From assembly GCA_031381685.1 (NCBI GenBank), contig JANMYF010000037.1:1-64000 (forward strand): a stretch of DNA of 64,000 nt, in the 5' to 3' direction. How positions within the stretch are numbered: position 1 is the stretch's first letter; each line of letters starts with the position of its first letter. Shown in pieces: positions 32,853 to 41,986 of the stretch. The stretch comes from JANLQX01 sp031381685 (GTDB taxonomy: Bacteria; Actinomycetota; Acidimicrobiia; Acidimicrobiales; JANYDT01). A program made the translations under genes and the position numbers. The notes beneath the pieces are model-generated. The model was not told the origin of the DNA. It ran no database searches and was given only the letters and a program-made list of their open reading frames with translations.

Positions 32853-34475
32853 CTACGCAGATTCGAGAGTCTGGCGAGCCCAGGCGTAGTCGGCCTTGCC
32901 GTTGGCGGCACGGCGCACTTCGCTCACGATGACCGAAGTGCGCGGGAGCTTGTAGCTGGCCAGCCACCGCTTCACCTCGTCCAGGACGACGTCCGGATCA
33001 CCGACGGCCGCTCCCTCGTGAAGGGACAGCACGGCGGCGACGCGCTCGCCGAAGCGCTCGTCGGGAAGGCCGACAACGAGGCAGTCGGCCACGGCGGGGT
33101 GGCGCTTCATCGCCTCTTCGACCTCCTCGGGGAACACCTTCTCGCCTGCGGTGTTGATGCAGTGCGAGCCCCGGCCGAGGAGCACGAGGGTCCTGTCCTC
33201 CGCCCACACGGCCCAGTCGCCGGCCATGGTGTGGCGTACGCCGTCGATCTCCACGAACGTCGCCGCGGATTTCGCCGGGTCGTTGAAGTAGCCGAGCGGC
33301 ACCACCGCGCACGCGGCGATCCGGCCGCGTTCGCTGGAGCCGGGCGGGATGACGGAACCGTCCTCGCCGATGAGCTTCGTTCCGGCAAGCGGTTCGAACC
33401 GTGCGGTCTCGATGGGCGTTCCTCTCGTGACGATGCGACGGGCCATGGCCCCTTCCGTCGACCCCATCGAATCGACGAGACGCACGTCGAGGTGGCGGAG
33501 CAGTCCGGTCTGGACCTCGGCACTCCACATCACACCGCTCGACTGGATGATCCGCAGCGCGGAGAGATCGTAGCCACGGCCCTCGTCGACGGCCCGGTCG
33601 AGGGCGTCGAGCATCGGTCGCGCAAAGGCGTCGCCGACGATGGTCACGGCATCGGCACGAACCTCGGATGCGGTCCGCCAAAGCTCGTCGGCGTCGAAGG
33701 AACGGCTCGCCAGAGTGACGACGCAGCCCCCCATGAGGTGCGCATAGAACGCTCCGAGCCACATGCCGGTGCCATGCATGAGCGGACAGGCCGGGATGCT
33801 CACCCGCCGATCTCCCGCGTCCCGGTGCGCAGTGATGTGCTCCAGCAACGTCTCCGCCGTCGGCACGTCCCATCCGCGGTAGAGGTACCCCGTGAGACTG
33901 CGCCGCACGAAGTCGCCAATGCGGAACATCACCCCCTTGGGCATGCCGGTCGTGCCGCCGGTGTACAGCATGTACATGTCGTCGTCGGACCCGCGCAACG
34001 TTTCTTCCGGATCATACGCGCGCAGACTGTCAGTCCACGTTGTTTCCACGAGCTGATCGACCGCGTTGTTCTCAGCCCCGGCGATCACCACCTGGCGCAG
34101 TGACGGAACACGTGGCCGGATCGTACGCACGCGCTCCGACAATCCGCTCTCGGTGACGAGCACCGTCATCGCACTGTCGTTGGCCAGGTATGCCAGTTCG
34201 TCGTCAAGGTAGCGATAGTTCACATTGACCGGCACGGCCCGGCGGAGAAAGGCTCCGTACTGCGCGATCAGGTACGTCGGCGAGTTGTGGAGAAGGAGTC
34301 CGACCCGGTCACCGGGACCGACGCCCACGGATGCGAGGAATGTGGCGAACCGTGCGGCTTCGTCATGGAATGCGGACCATGTCCACGTGGCTCCCACGTG
34401 CTGCAACGCAAGGTCGCCGCCGTACCGCCCGGCGATCTCGGTGAAGATGTTGGCGAAGTGCAGTCGATCGGTCAC
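32853..34475 (-). CDS. FadD19-like acyl-CoA synthetase
   Basis: A 540-residue ligase downstream of and overlapping a close relative by ATGA. Motifs: 'MLYTGGTTGMPKGVMFR', 'PACPLMHGTGMWLGAFYAHLMGG', 'VDSMGSTEGAMARR', 'HTMAGDWAVWAEDRTLVLLGRGSHCINTAGEKVFPEEVEEAMKRHP' and the terminal lysine in 'AANGKADYAWAR'. It activates a bulky or long acid to CoA thioester. Similarity to its upstream neighbour indicates tandem duplication with divergence. Convergent with the LCAD-like dehydrogenase, with which it may act in one catabolic route. Confidence 0.87.
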   Translation of the reverse strand: MTDRLHFANIFTEIAGRYGGDLALQHVGATWTWSAFHDEAARFATFLASVGVGPGDRVGLLLHNSPTYLIAQYGAFLRRAVPVNVNYRYLDDELAYLANDSAMTVLVTESGLSERVRTIRPRVPSLRQVVIAGAENNAVDQLVETTWTDSLRAYDPEETLRGSDDDMYMLYTGGTTGMPKGVMFRIGDFVRRSLTGYLYRGWDVPTAETLLEHITAHRDAGDRRVSIPACPLMHGTGMWLGAFYAHLMGGCVVTLASRSFDADELWRTASEVRADAVTIVGDAFARPMLDALDRAVDEGRGYDLSALRIIQSSGVMWSAEVQTGLLRHLDVRLVDSMGSTEGAMARRIVTRGTPIETARFEPLAGTKLIGEDGSVIPPGSSERGRIAACAVVPLGYFNDPAKSAATFVEIDGVRHTMAGDWAVWAEDRTLVLLGRGSHCINTAGEKVFPEEVEEAMKRHPAVADCLVVGLPDERFGERVAAVLSLHEGAAVGDPDVVLDEVKRWLASYKLPRTSVIVSEVRRAANGKADYAWARQTLESA

Positions 34476-36148
34476 GACACGGAAAGGGCGGCGGTGGCCA
34501 CTTCCTTGGCCCAGCCGTAGTCGGCCTTGCCGTTCGGAGCCCGCTTGACCTCGTCGACGATGAGCACGTGCTTCGGTGCCTTGTAGCCGGCGAGCTCGGA
34601 CTTCACGTGGGCGATCAGCGTCGACGGATCGACGCCGGCGGCCGACGAATGCACCGACGCAACGGCAACAACCCGTTCGCCGAACTTCTCGTCGGGCATG
34701 CCGACGACCAGGCAGTCGAACACGGCATCGTGACGCTTCACCGACTCCTCGACCTCCTCGGGAAAGACCTTCTCCCCTGCGGTGTTGATGCAGTTCGAAC
34801 CGCGTCCGAGCAGCGTCAGGGATCCATCGACGTTGATCAGTGCCATGTCACCCGGGAAGGAGTACCGAACCCCGTCGATCATCTTGAACGTGCGATCGGA
34901 TTTTGCCTCGTCTTTGTAGTAACCCATCGGGATATTGCCGCCGGCGGCCACCATGCCGACCTCCCCTGAACCCGGCACAACGGGCCGCATCGCGCCGGTT
35001 TGCGGGTCTTCGATGAACACCTTCGTGGTCTCGTTGGCGGTGAACTTCGCCGTCTCGGTCGACATCTGGCGAGTCGTCATCGTCATGCCCATCGACGCTT
35101 CGGACGAGCCGAGCGCGTCGGCGAGGGCGAAGTCACCGTGGCGCAGGAGCTCGGCCTTGATCTCGCTCGACCACATCACGCCGGCCGACATGATCAGTTT
35201 GAGGCTCGACGTGTCGTAGGGACTACCGCGTTCGGCGGCGGCATCGAGGGCCCGGACCATCGGTTTGGCGAATGCGTCGCCGACGATGACGGCCATGGTG
35301 ACGTTCTCGTCGCTGACGGCACGCCAGAGTTCGTCGGCATCGAAGTTCCGGCTCTCGAGCAGCACGCAGGCGGCGCCGAGGTGCGCCGGCAGGAACGCCC
35401 CGAGCCACACACCGGTTCCGTGCATGAGCGGGCACGCCGGTATGGCCTTGGGTAGTGTGCCCCCCATCTTCTCCCGGAACGCCTTGACGAACGGAGCGAT
35501 GGACGCGGCATCGGCGGGCGGAGGTACCTGGGCGAGGATGGGGTAGCCGAGGAGCAGTCCGCCGCAGAAGCCGCCCATCTGGTACATGACGCCCTTGGGC
35601 ATACCGGTCGTGCCGCCGGTGTAGAGCATGTAGAGATCGTCCTCGGAGCGGGTCATCCGCGACGCCGGCTCCGTGGCCATGACCTCGGACAAGGCGTGGG
35701 AACCGGGAAGCGGCACCTGACCGCCTTCGTCGTCGACCTCGATCCACAGCTTGACCTGCGGCGCCTTCTCCTTGACCCGGGCCACGCGATCAGCAAGCGA
35801 TGCGTGGTACACGAGCACTTCCATGTCGGCGTTGTCGATCAGGTAGGCAAGCTCGTTGTCGAGATAGCGATAGTTGACGTTGATCGGCACGAGGCGTTCC
35901 TTGAACGCTCCGTACTGCGCGATCAGGTACTCCGGCGAGTTGTAGAGATACATGCCGAGCTTGGCCTGCCCCTGGACCGGGGTGCTGTTCTCCCCGCCGA
36001 TCCCGTGCGCCCGCACGAACCCGGCGAATCGCGCCGCCTGCTCGTCGTAGGCGGCCCAGCTGAGTCGCCGGGGCCCCTGGATGACGGCGTCGGCGTCGCC
36101 GATCGCGTCGGCGAGTGATTCCCAGATCGTGGCGAAGTGCATCTCCAT
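34472..36148 (-). CDS. FadD19-like acyl-CoA synthetase
   Basis: A 558-residue ligase, first gene of a two-gene operon with the overlapping relative. It has 'MLYTGGTTGMPKGVMYQMGGF', 'PACPLMHGTGVWLGAFLPAHLGA', 'ADALGSSEASMGMTMT', 'YSFPGDMALINVDGSLTLLGRGSNCINTAGEKVFPEEVEESVKRH' and C-terminal 'APNGKADYGWAKEV'. All adenylation residues appear intact. The closest known context is actinobacterial steroid or long branched-chain acid degradation. No sterol-ring degradation genes are visible here, so substrate assignment stays open. It starts about 180 bp from a divergent zinc-ribbon gene. Confidence 0.87.
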   Translation of the reverse strand: MEMHFATIWESLADAIGDADAVIQGPRRLSWAAYDEQAARFAGFVRAHGIGGENSTPVQGQAKLGMYLYNSPEYLIAQYGAFKERLVPINVNYRYLDNELAYLIDNADMEVLVYHASLADRVARVKEKAPQVKLWIEVDDEGGQVPLPGSHALSEVMATEPASRMTRSEDDLYMLYTGGTTGMPKGVMYQMGGFCGGLLLGYPILAQVPPPADAASIAPFVKAFREKMGGTLPKAIPACPLMHGTGVWLGAFLPAHLGAACVLLESRNFDADELWRAVSDENVTMAVIVGDAFAKPMVRALDAAAERGSPYDTSSLKLIMSAGVMWSSEIKAELLRHGDFALADALGSSEASMGMTMTTRQMSTETAKFTANETTKVFIEDPQTGAMRPVVPGSGEVGMVAAGGNIPMGYYKDEAKSDRTFKMIDGVRYSFPGDMALINVDGSLTLLGRGSNCINTAGEKVFPEEVEESVKRHDAVFDCLVVGMPDEKFGERVVAVASVHSSAAGVDPSTLIAHVKSELAGYKAPKHVLIVDEVKRAPNGKADYGWAKEVATAALSVS

Positions 36149-36327
36149 AGGACCATCGTCGCATGCCCCGGAAGCTTGTGACCACCGTCACGGGGCCGCT
36201 CACGGCAGAGGCCACACCATGGGTGCGCCTGCCACGTCCGTCGATGAGCGGGAATCACCCTCATGAAGTTGTCACGGAGGGCGGTCTACATTCGAACAAT
36301 GTCCCGCATTCTCTGGATTTTCCGGTA

Positions 36328-36495
36328 ATGGCCGCCCCCGTCGAACAGGTCGGCGTGATCGTCGCCTGCCCTCTGTGTGGAACCGATGTCCTGCAGAAGA
36401 CGATGATCCCCCTGGGTGTCGTCGATGGCGTCATCTCCTATGCGTGCGTGCCGTGTGCCCGCAAGCTCGTCACCACCGGGACCGCGTCGGGATGA
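36328..36495 (+). CDS. Small zinc-ribbon protein (55 residues)
   Basis: Starts at ATG 36328 and overlaps the lipoprotein gene by ATGA. The peptide contains CPLCGTDVLQK and, 23 residues on, CVPCARK, giving a four-cysteine zinc ribbon. The size and motif suggest a small metal-binding or nucleic-acid-associated protein. I recognise no named family. The coupled overlap and intact ribbon support a real gene. Confidence 0.6.
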   Translation: MAAPVEQVGVIVACPLCGTDVLQKTMIPLGVVDGVISYACVPCARKLVTTGTASG

Positions 36496-37175
36496 GGCGC
36501 TTCGCCGCCATCGTCGGTCTCGCGCTGAGCGGCGTCGTTGTCTCGTCGTGCGCGTCGGAACAGACGGACAACGCGAACTGGTTGGTCAACAGCCAGGAAC
36601 GGACCTACGTCGAGATCCCGAAGACCTTCAAGCGGTTCACCGCGAACCCCTACCGGGTGGACAAGCTCGACCGGAGCGCCGAGCGCGTCGGCGGCATCGG
36701 CCGCAACCCGGCGAACTGGGTGGTCGTCTTCGACAGCGCGAAGAAGCCGAGGATCGAGAATTTCGATGCCGAACGCCCCAACTCGCTAGTCGGGATGGTG
36801 GCGGTCTACACCCTCAGCGACGACTGGACCCAGACGCCAAGCTTTCGCAACGGGGTGAACATCACCACGCTGCGGACCTATCCGTTCGGAAGCAGCGGCG
36901 GCCTCGACGCGGTGTCGGAGTTCAACGACGGCAATCCCGACGTGGAGTTGATCTCGTACTCCGAGGACGCTGGGAAGAATGGCATCCGTGGCGTCAAGAT
37001 CCGGTTCAATCAGCGCATAGGCGAGTCCCAATGGGTCACCGTCGATCAGCAGGCGTTCACCAACCGTGACACCACGAAGCTCTACGTCCTCACCATGAAA
37101 TGCGCCTCCACGTGCTTCAAGGCGAACTACGACACCGCCCGCAAGATCTCGTCTTCCTTCACCGTCCAGAAATGA
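36492..37175 (+). CDS. Putative lipoprotein
   Basis: A 227-residue protein with a lipoprotein signal: basic MRR, hydrophobic stretch, then a lipobox VVSSC with the lipidated Cys at residue 20. The mature domain is beta-rich with 'WVVVFDSAKKPRIENFD', 'VGMVAVYTLSDDW' and 'MKCASTCFKANYDTARKISSSFTV'. Two late cysteines (CASTC) probably form a disulfide. It sits between the zinc-ribbon and FtsH-like genes with only a ten-base gap to the latter. A substrate-delivery or adaptor role on the outer membrane face is possible but inferred. Confidence 0.7.
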   Translation: MRRFAAIVGLALSGVVVSSCASEQTDNANWLVNSQERTYVEIPKTFKRFTANPYRVDKLDRSAERVGGIGRNPANWVVVFDSAKKPRIENFDAERPNSLVGMVAVYTLSDDWTQTPSFRNGVNITTLRTYPFGSSGGLDAVSEFNDGNPDVELISYSEDAGKNGIRGVKIRFNQRIGESQWVTVDQQAFTNRDTTKLYVLTMKCASTCFKANYDTARKISSSFTVQK

Positions 37176-37185
37176 GCGAACTCCG

Positions 37186-39576
37186 ATGACCTCCCCCACG
37201 TTTCCGACAGTGATCCCCTACACCCCGCCCCCGTCGGTCGTGCCGAAGGTGCGGCGCAAGCTGCTGTTCTTCGATCGCGCCAAGTTGATCGTCGGGCTCG
37301 TCGTGCTCTTCGGCTTCTTCGTCTCGAAGTACCACGCCGACGTTCCCTACGTCACCTGGAACGGAGCGTTCCAGCACGTGCTGCGCAACAGCTGGTTCCT
37401 GCTCGCCTTGGCGGGCGTCGAGGTGCTCCGCCAGATCCACTACCTGATCTCGGAGAAGGCCGCTGGCTACAACCACTTCTGGTCCTACAAGGTGTTCGGC
37501 GGCTGGGACCGGTTCTGGTCGCGCCGCAACCCGTGGCTGCGGTTCCGCCTCCAGCGGATCGTCAAGACCCTCATGTTCATGGCCGTCATCTTCTGGATCC
37601 TGTCGGCCACCTGGAACGTGTCGTTCCTGCAGGCGATCAACGATGCACCGTCTCGCATCGTCAGCATCATGTTCGGGTCCGAACAGCGGCTCCCGTTCAT
37701 CTTCTCGATCCTCATGACGCTGGTGTTCTCGGTCGGCCAGTTCGCGGCGATCTTCTGGTTCATGAGCCGCGGCGGCACCGACATCCTCCTCCCCGAAGAG
37801 GTCGAGACCCGCTTCGCCGATGTGTGGGGCCAGGACAAGGTCCTCGACAAGGTCAAGGAAAACATCGCGATGTTCGACAAGCCCGAGGAGATCGAGGCCA
37901 AGGGCGGCCACGTTCCCGGTGGCATCCTGCTGTGGGGCCCTCCAGGCACCGGCAAGACCCTCATTGCCAAGGCCATCGCCGGTGAGACCGGCAAGCCCTA
38001 CGTCTTCGTCGACCCGGGCGCGTTCCAGAACATGTTCATGGGTGTCGGCATCTTGAAGGTCAAGGGGCTCTACCGCAAGCTCCGCAAACTGGCGCTGCGC
38101 CACGGTGGCGTCATCGTGTTCTTCGACGAAGCCGACGTGCTCGGCAACCGTGGCTCTGCCGTCTCCGGACGGCAGTCCACGCCGCAGGTCGTCGAGGGCT
38201 ATCAGTGCCTCGCCGCCCGCACCTACGGCTACGAGATGCACGATCACCACCAGGCTGCGGCTATGGCCGCACCGGCGGAGGGCCGTCCCGGTCTGCTTCC
38301 AGACAGGGTTCGCGTTGTCATGGGGGGCATGGGGATGGGAGGCGGCATGGGCACTCTGCAGTCATTGCTCACCGAGATGAGCGGTCTCGAGAAGCCCCGT
38401 GGCTTCCTGGCTCGTCGCATCCGCAAGTTCTTGACCATGCCGTCGAAGAAGCCGCCGAAATACCGGATCCTCACGATCATGGCCACCAACGCCCCCGACG
38501 TGCTCGATCCGGCGCTCCTCCGCCCTGGACGTCTCGACCGCATCTTCAAGGTCGACTACCCGACCATGGAAGGCCGTATCCGGACCTACGAGGGTTACTT
38601 CAGCAAGGTCAAGCACGTGGTGACCGCCGAGCAGGTGAAGCGCCTCGCGCTGATGTCGTCGGCGGCCAGCGGCGCCGTGATCAAGGACATCGTCAACGAG
38701 TCGTTGATCGTTGCGCTGCGCGAAGGGCGGGACACGGTGACCTGGCCCGACGTACTCGCCGCCCGGGCATTGAAGGTGCACGGCATGCCCGACGAGGTTC
38801 ACCCGATGGCCCTCGAACGCCACGCCGTGGCCATCCACGAAGCCGGACATGCCGTCGCCATGGTCCGTCTCTACAAGCGCTACATCATCGATGTCGCCAC
38901 CATCGAGCCACGCGGCAACGTCGGCGGCTTCGTCAGCCCGGTGCCCATGGAGGAGCCCGGTTTTCCGTGGCGGAAAGAGAACGAGAACCGCATCATCGTG
39001 TCGCTCGCTTCGCTGGCCGCCGAGCGCCACTTCTTCCGGGGCGACAACTCCGTTGGTGTCGGCGGCGACCTCGGGAGCGCAACCGGCACTGCCCGGTGGA
39101 TGGAAGGCCGCTCGGCCATGGGCGATTCGTTCACGAGCTTCACCGAGCTCGTCGCCGGCGAGTCGTCGAAGGGTGACTTCGACCAGCGCGTCGAGCGCCG
39201 TCTGCAAAACCTCTACGCCCAGGCGCTGTCACTGGTGCAGGAGAACGAACTGTTCGTGCTGGCCATCGCCCATGCGTTGGAAGAGCACAAGACGATCTCG
39301 GGTGAAGACATCGAGGCGATCTTCTCCGGCGCCAAGGGCCCTGCGGTCGACGGTGGCTGGTACCACACGCCGGAGTTCCGCTTCGTCTACGACCGCTACC
39401 ACGACGCCGCGATCAGTGCCCACGAGTCGCAGGGCAAGCTTGAGATGCAGCTTCCCAAGCCGGGTTCGCTGGTCGTCGTGGGCGCCGACGGCACCCTGCA
39501 CCAGTGGGGTGGCGCAGCCGCCCCCGACCATGCCCTGCCTCCGGCCCCGACCACCAACGAGCTGACCGTCGACTGA
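37186..39576 (+). CDS. Divergent FtsH-like membrane AAA+ metalloprotease
   Basis: A 796-residue protein. The N-terminal ~200 residues hold about four hydrophobic helices, more than the two of canonical FtsH. The AAA+ module has Walker A GPPGTGKT 251-258, Walker B VIVFFDEAD and an arginine-finger region 'LLRPGRLDRIFKVDYP'. A Gly/Met-rich insertion (VVMGGMGMGGGMG) and extra loops lie between Walker B and the second region of homology. The zinc protease site is HEAGH at 551-555. It should extract and degrade membrane proteins using ATP. Canonical ftsH is probably elsewhere. Tandem hairpins follow the stop. Confidence 0.82.
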   Translation: MTSPTFPTVIPYTPPPSVVPKVRRKLLFFDRAKLIVGLVVLFGFFVSKYHADVPYVTWNGAFQHVLRNSWFLLALAGVEVLRQIHYLISEKAAGYNHFWSYKVFGGWDRFWSRRNPWLRFRLQRIVKTLMFMAVIFWILSATWNVSFLQAINDAPSRIVSIMFGSEQRLPFIFSILMTLVFSVGQFAAIFWFMSRGGTDILLPEEVETRFADVWGQDKVLDKVKENIAMFDKPEEIEAKGGHVPGGILLWGPPGTGKTLIAKAIAGETGKPYVFVDPGAFQNMFMGVGILKVKGLYRKLRKLALRHGGVIVFFDEADVLGNRGSAVSGRQSTPQVVEGYQCLAARTYGYEMHDHHQAAAMAAPAEGRPGLLPDRVRVVMGGMGMGGGMGTLQSLLTEMSGLEKPRGFLARRIRKFLTMPSKKPPKYRILTIMATNAPDVLDPALLRPGRLDRIFKVDYPTMEGRIRTYEGYFSKVKHVVTAEQVKRLALMSSAASGAVIKDIVNESLIVALREGRDTVTWPDVLAARALKVHGMPDEVHPMALERHAVAIHEAGHAVAMVRLYKRYIIDVATIEPRGNVGGFVSPVPMEEPGFPWRKENENRIIVSLASLAAERHFFRGDNSVGVGGDLGSATGTARWMEGRSAMGDSFTSFTELVAGESSKGDFDQRVERRLQNLYAQALSLVQENELFVLAIAHALEEHKTISGEDIEAIFSGAKGPAVDGGWYHTPEFRFVYDRYHDAAISAHESQGKLEMQLPKPGSLVVVGADGTLHQWGGAAAPDHALPPAPTTNELTVD

Positions 39577-39592
39577 CCGATTGGGAGAGAGA

Positions 39593-39643
39593 TTGCCCCC
39601 ATTTATGGGGGCAAAACACCTCCGAAACGCCTTGGGAGGTGTT
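39593..39643. terminator. Tandem hairpins between convergent genes (bidirectional terminator)
   Basis: Hairpin 1 (39593-39614) has perfect 10-bp arms starting TTGCCCCCAT with a two-base loop. Hairpin 2 (39615-39643) pairs AACACCTCC with GGAGGTGTT. They lie 16 bp after the FtsH-like stop and 45 bp before the stop of the convergent flippase-like gene. On the minus strand hairpin 2 is followed by a short T run, so bidirectional termination is likely. Confidence 0.75.
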
Positions 39644-39687
39644 CTCCCGCAAACCCCGCCCGGTCTCCGCTACCGGGCGGTGCCGCG

Positions 39688-41040
39688 TCAGGACAGCTCT
39701 TCAGGCAGATCGTCGGGGACGACGAGCAATGGCGCCGCCGCCGGCGCGTTCGGCGGCGGCACCGCGGCAATCGGTTCGCCGGCGGGCGCCGCTCGGCGCG
39801 CGTTGATGACCACCGTGCCACCGGGAGTCGACACCAACCGGCTGTTGCTGTTCTGGGTGTTGCGTTCGATCCAGTCGTAGACGCTCTCCCCGGTATCGAC
39901 CACGGGCCCCGCTTCGTCGCGCAAACGACGAAGTGAATCCTTCCGATCGACGCGCCAACGCCCGACTCGCAGGCTCAGGTACGCCGCCGCGCCCAGCGGG
40001 ATCGGGAGCCAGTAGGCGGCGAGTCGGTAGGAGTTCACGGCGATGGCGTTGGTGGCCGAGGGCACGCCGAAGAACGTGAGCATCGTGGTCAGGGTCACTT
40101 CGATGACGCCGAGCCCGCCCGGCGTGATGGGAATTGCGGCGAGCACATTCGCGATGCAGAACGCCACGATGAGGGAGTCCGGGCGGACGCTCGCGCCGAA
40201 GGCGCGGAGGAAGACCCACAGTGCGCTTGCGTCGAGCAGCCAGTTCGCCACCGACCATCCGACGAGGCGCAGAAGTGTTCGGCGGTTCGTCGCCAGGAGG
40301 CGGATCCGCCCGCCGAGACGTCGGATGACCCCGCTGACGACGGCCGGATCGACGAAAGAGAACCGCCGGGCGAGACCCTGGACGATGCGATCGGCCCGCT
40401 CGGCTCCTCGCACCAAAAACACCACGACGACGCCGAAGGCCCCGAGAACGAACACGCCGACGAGCGCGACCGAGACGTACAGGGGGTTCACCCCGCTGAT
40501 GGGGATCGAGATGAGTAGCGTCGACCAGAGCAGCAGGTTGAGCACGACGGCCGACCCGAGGCCGGCGGTGGCGAGCGCGAAGCCGGCCGCCGATGGTTCG
40601 ACCCCGGCGAGCGTCAGGAGCCGGTACCCCAGCGCGGTGCCGGCGGCACTTCCGCCGGGCACGACGTTCGTGACCGCTTTGGTGGCGAGCTGGATGCGGG
40701 TCAGTGTCGGGGTGGTGATGTGGGAGGGGGTCAGCGCGGCCTGGGTAAGTTTCGAGTACGCGAAGAAGGCGGCCAACTCGAGGCCGAGCCCGAGGACAAG
40801 GAGCGCAGCGTTCACCGTGCGGAGTTGGCTGACGGCCCGTCCGAAGCCGGCGATCTGGGGAAGGACGATGTAGTTGAGCAGGAAGACGGCGACGATGACC
40901 TGCACTGTCCGGGTCATCCGGCGGCGCAGCGGCGATTTCGGGGCGCGACGGCGGCGTGGACGCGAGCCGACCGAATCGCCCGCGGTGGGGTCGGTGAGCT
41001 GATCGGCCGACGCCGGGTCGGTGAGGTTCGTCGAAGCCAC
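39688..41040 (-). CDS. Lysylphosphatidylglycerol-synthase-TM / flippase-like membrane protein
   Basis: A 450-residue protein with a ~45-residue basic cytoplasmic N-terminus, about eight membrane helices and a ~90-residue hydrophilic Pro/Ala-rich C-tail. Family signatures are 'TKAVTNVVPGGSAAGTALGYRLLTLAG' and 'IPITPGGLGVIEVTLTTMLTFFGV', the two halves of the LPG_synthase_TM/UPF0104 motif. It has no MprF aminoacyltransferase domain. Probably a lipid or polyprenyl-linked sugar flippase. It is a distant paralogue of the protein encoded at 12627-13775. Confidence 0.75.
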   Translation of the reverse strand: MASTNLTDPASADQLTDPTAGDSVGSRPRRRRAPKSPLRRRMTRTVQVIVAVFLLNYIVLPQIAGFGRAVSQLRTVNAALLVLGLGLELAAFFAYSKLTQAALTPSHITTPTLTRIQLATKAVTNVVPGGSAAGTALGYRLLTLAGVEPSAAGFALATAGLGSAVVLNLLLWSTLLISIPISGVNPLYVSVALVGVFVLGAFGVVVVFLVRGAERADRIVQGLARRFSFVDPAVVSGVIRRLGGRIRLLATNRRTLLRLVGWSVANWLLDASALWVFLRAFGASVRPDSLIVAFCIANVLAAIPITPGGLGVIEVTLTTMLTFFGVPSATNAIAVNSYRLAAYWLPIPLGAAAYLSLRVGRWRVDRKDSLRRLRDEAGPVVDTGESVYDWIERNTQNSNSRLVSTPGGTVVINARRAAPAGEPIAAVPPPNAPAAAPLLVVPDDLPEELS

Positions 41041-41196
41041 TACCGCTCATGCTTGTCGAAAACGGGACTCGCCCGACGCACGCTGCCCGATCGACACGCG
41101 CCGGGCCAAGGAGCAGGGGAACGCGCGGTGGCCTCGAGCCGCCAGCGACCGTTGGATCAGTGGCCCGGACGGGGGCGCAGAGCCTGGAACGGGCGG

Positions 41197-41838
41197 TCAG
41201 GCTTTGGGCTTCACGGCGATGGCGTCGACGATGAAGACAAGGGTTTCGTTCGGACCGATCTTGGCACCCTGCCCGGCAGCCCCGTAGGCCTTGTCCGGCG
41301 GGATGACGAGTTGGCGGCGGCCGCCCTGCTTCATGCCGACCAGGCCCTCGTTCCATCCGGGGATGACGCCGGCCTGGCCGACGTTCTCGACGGTGAACGG
41401 GGCCCGACCCCACGAGGTGTCGAACTCTTCCTTCGTGGACCACGACACCCCGACGTAGTTCACGGTGACGTTCGAACCGGCCGTGACCTCGGGCCCGGTG
41501 CCGACGATGAGATCCTTGGTCTGGAGCGCTTTGGGCGGCGGGCCGGCGGGCACGCTGACGGTCGGCTTGGTGGCGATTGCCGCGGGGAGGCTCAGTGCCA
41601 CCGTGGTGGTCGGGGCCGCCGTGGTGGTGGTCGGCGTCGCAATCGTCGTGTCGGCGCCGCCGTCGCTGTTGCCGCGGGTGAGGAGGGCGAAGATCACCAG
41701 CAGGACGACGAGCGTCCCGATCACGTAGACGATCTTCTTCTGCGTTGCGCGTGCACGCTGCTTTCCCTCGATGACCTTCGCCTCGGCGAGCTTCTGTGCT
41801 CGCAGGGCGTCTTGACGCTGTCGCTTCTCGTTTGCCAC
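41197..41838 (-). CDS. Membrane-anchored FKBP-type peptidyl-prolyl isomerase
   Basis: A 213-residue protein from GTG 41838, which opens at the conserved basic start VANEKRQRQDALRAQK. A basic coiled region precedes one transmembrane helix ('IVYVIGTLVVLLVIFALL'), then a Thr/Pro linker and an FKBP domain ('SNVTVNYVGVSWSTKEEFDTSWGRAPFTVENVGQAGVIPGWNEGLVGMKQGGRRQLVIPPDKAYGAAG'). It should fold secreted proteins on the outer face of the membrane. Longer upstream starts would run into the divergent gene region and are not preferred. Confidence 0.87.
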   Translation of the reverse strand: MANEKRQRQDALRAQKLAEAKVIEGKQRARATQKKIVYVIGTLVVLLVIFALLTRGNSDGGADTTIATPTTTTAAPTTTVALSLPAAIATKPTVSVPAGPPPKALQTKDLIVGTGPEVTAGSNVTVNYVGVSWSTKEEFDTSWGRAPFTVENVGQAGVIPGWNEGLVGMKQGGRRQLVIPPDKAYGAAGQGAKIGPNETLVFIVDAIAVKPKA

Positions 41839-41986
41839 GGCCGACAACGCTACGCCACGCACCAGCCCAGCGAGGGCCGATCCGGCCGCCAACCCACCGG
41901 GCTGGGCGCGAAAGTGACACGGAAGGGTGCCGATCGCTCCCGACGGTGGCGTGAGCCGGGACGGACCGACGGTCATGATGAGTGCC

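Noticed and set aside
36149..36327. Sigma-70 promoter upstream of the zinc-ribbon gene (TTGTCA ... TACATT)
   Set aside because: The two boxes are only 12 bp apart, which is too short for a standard promoter.
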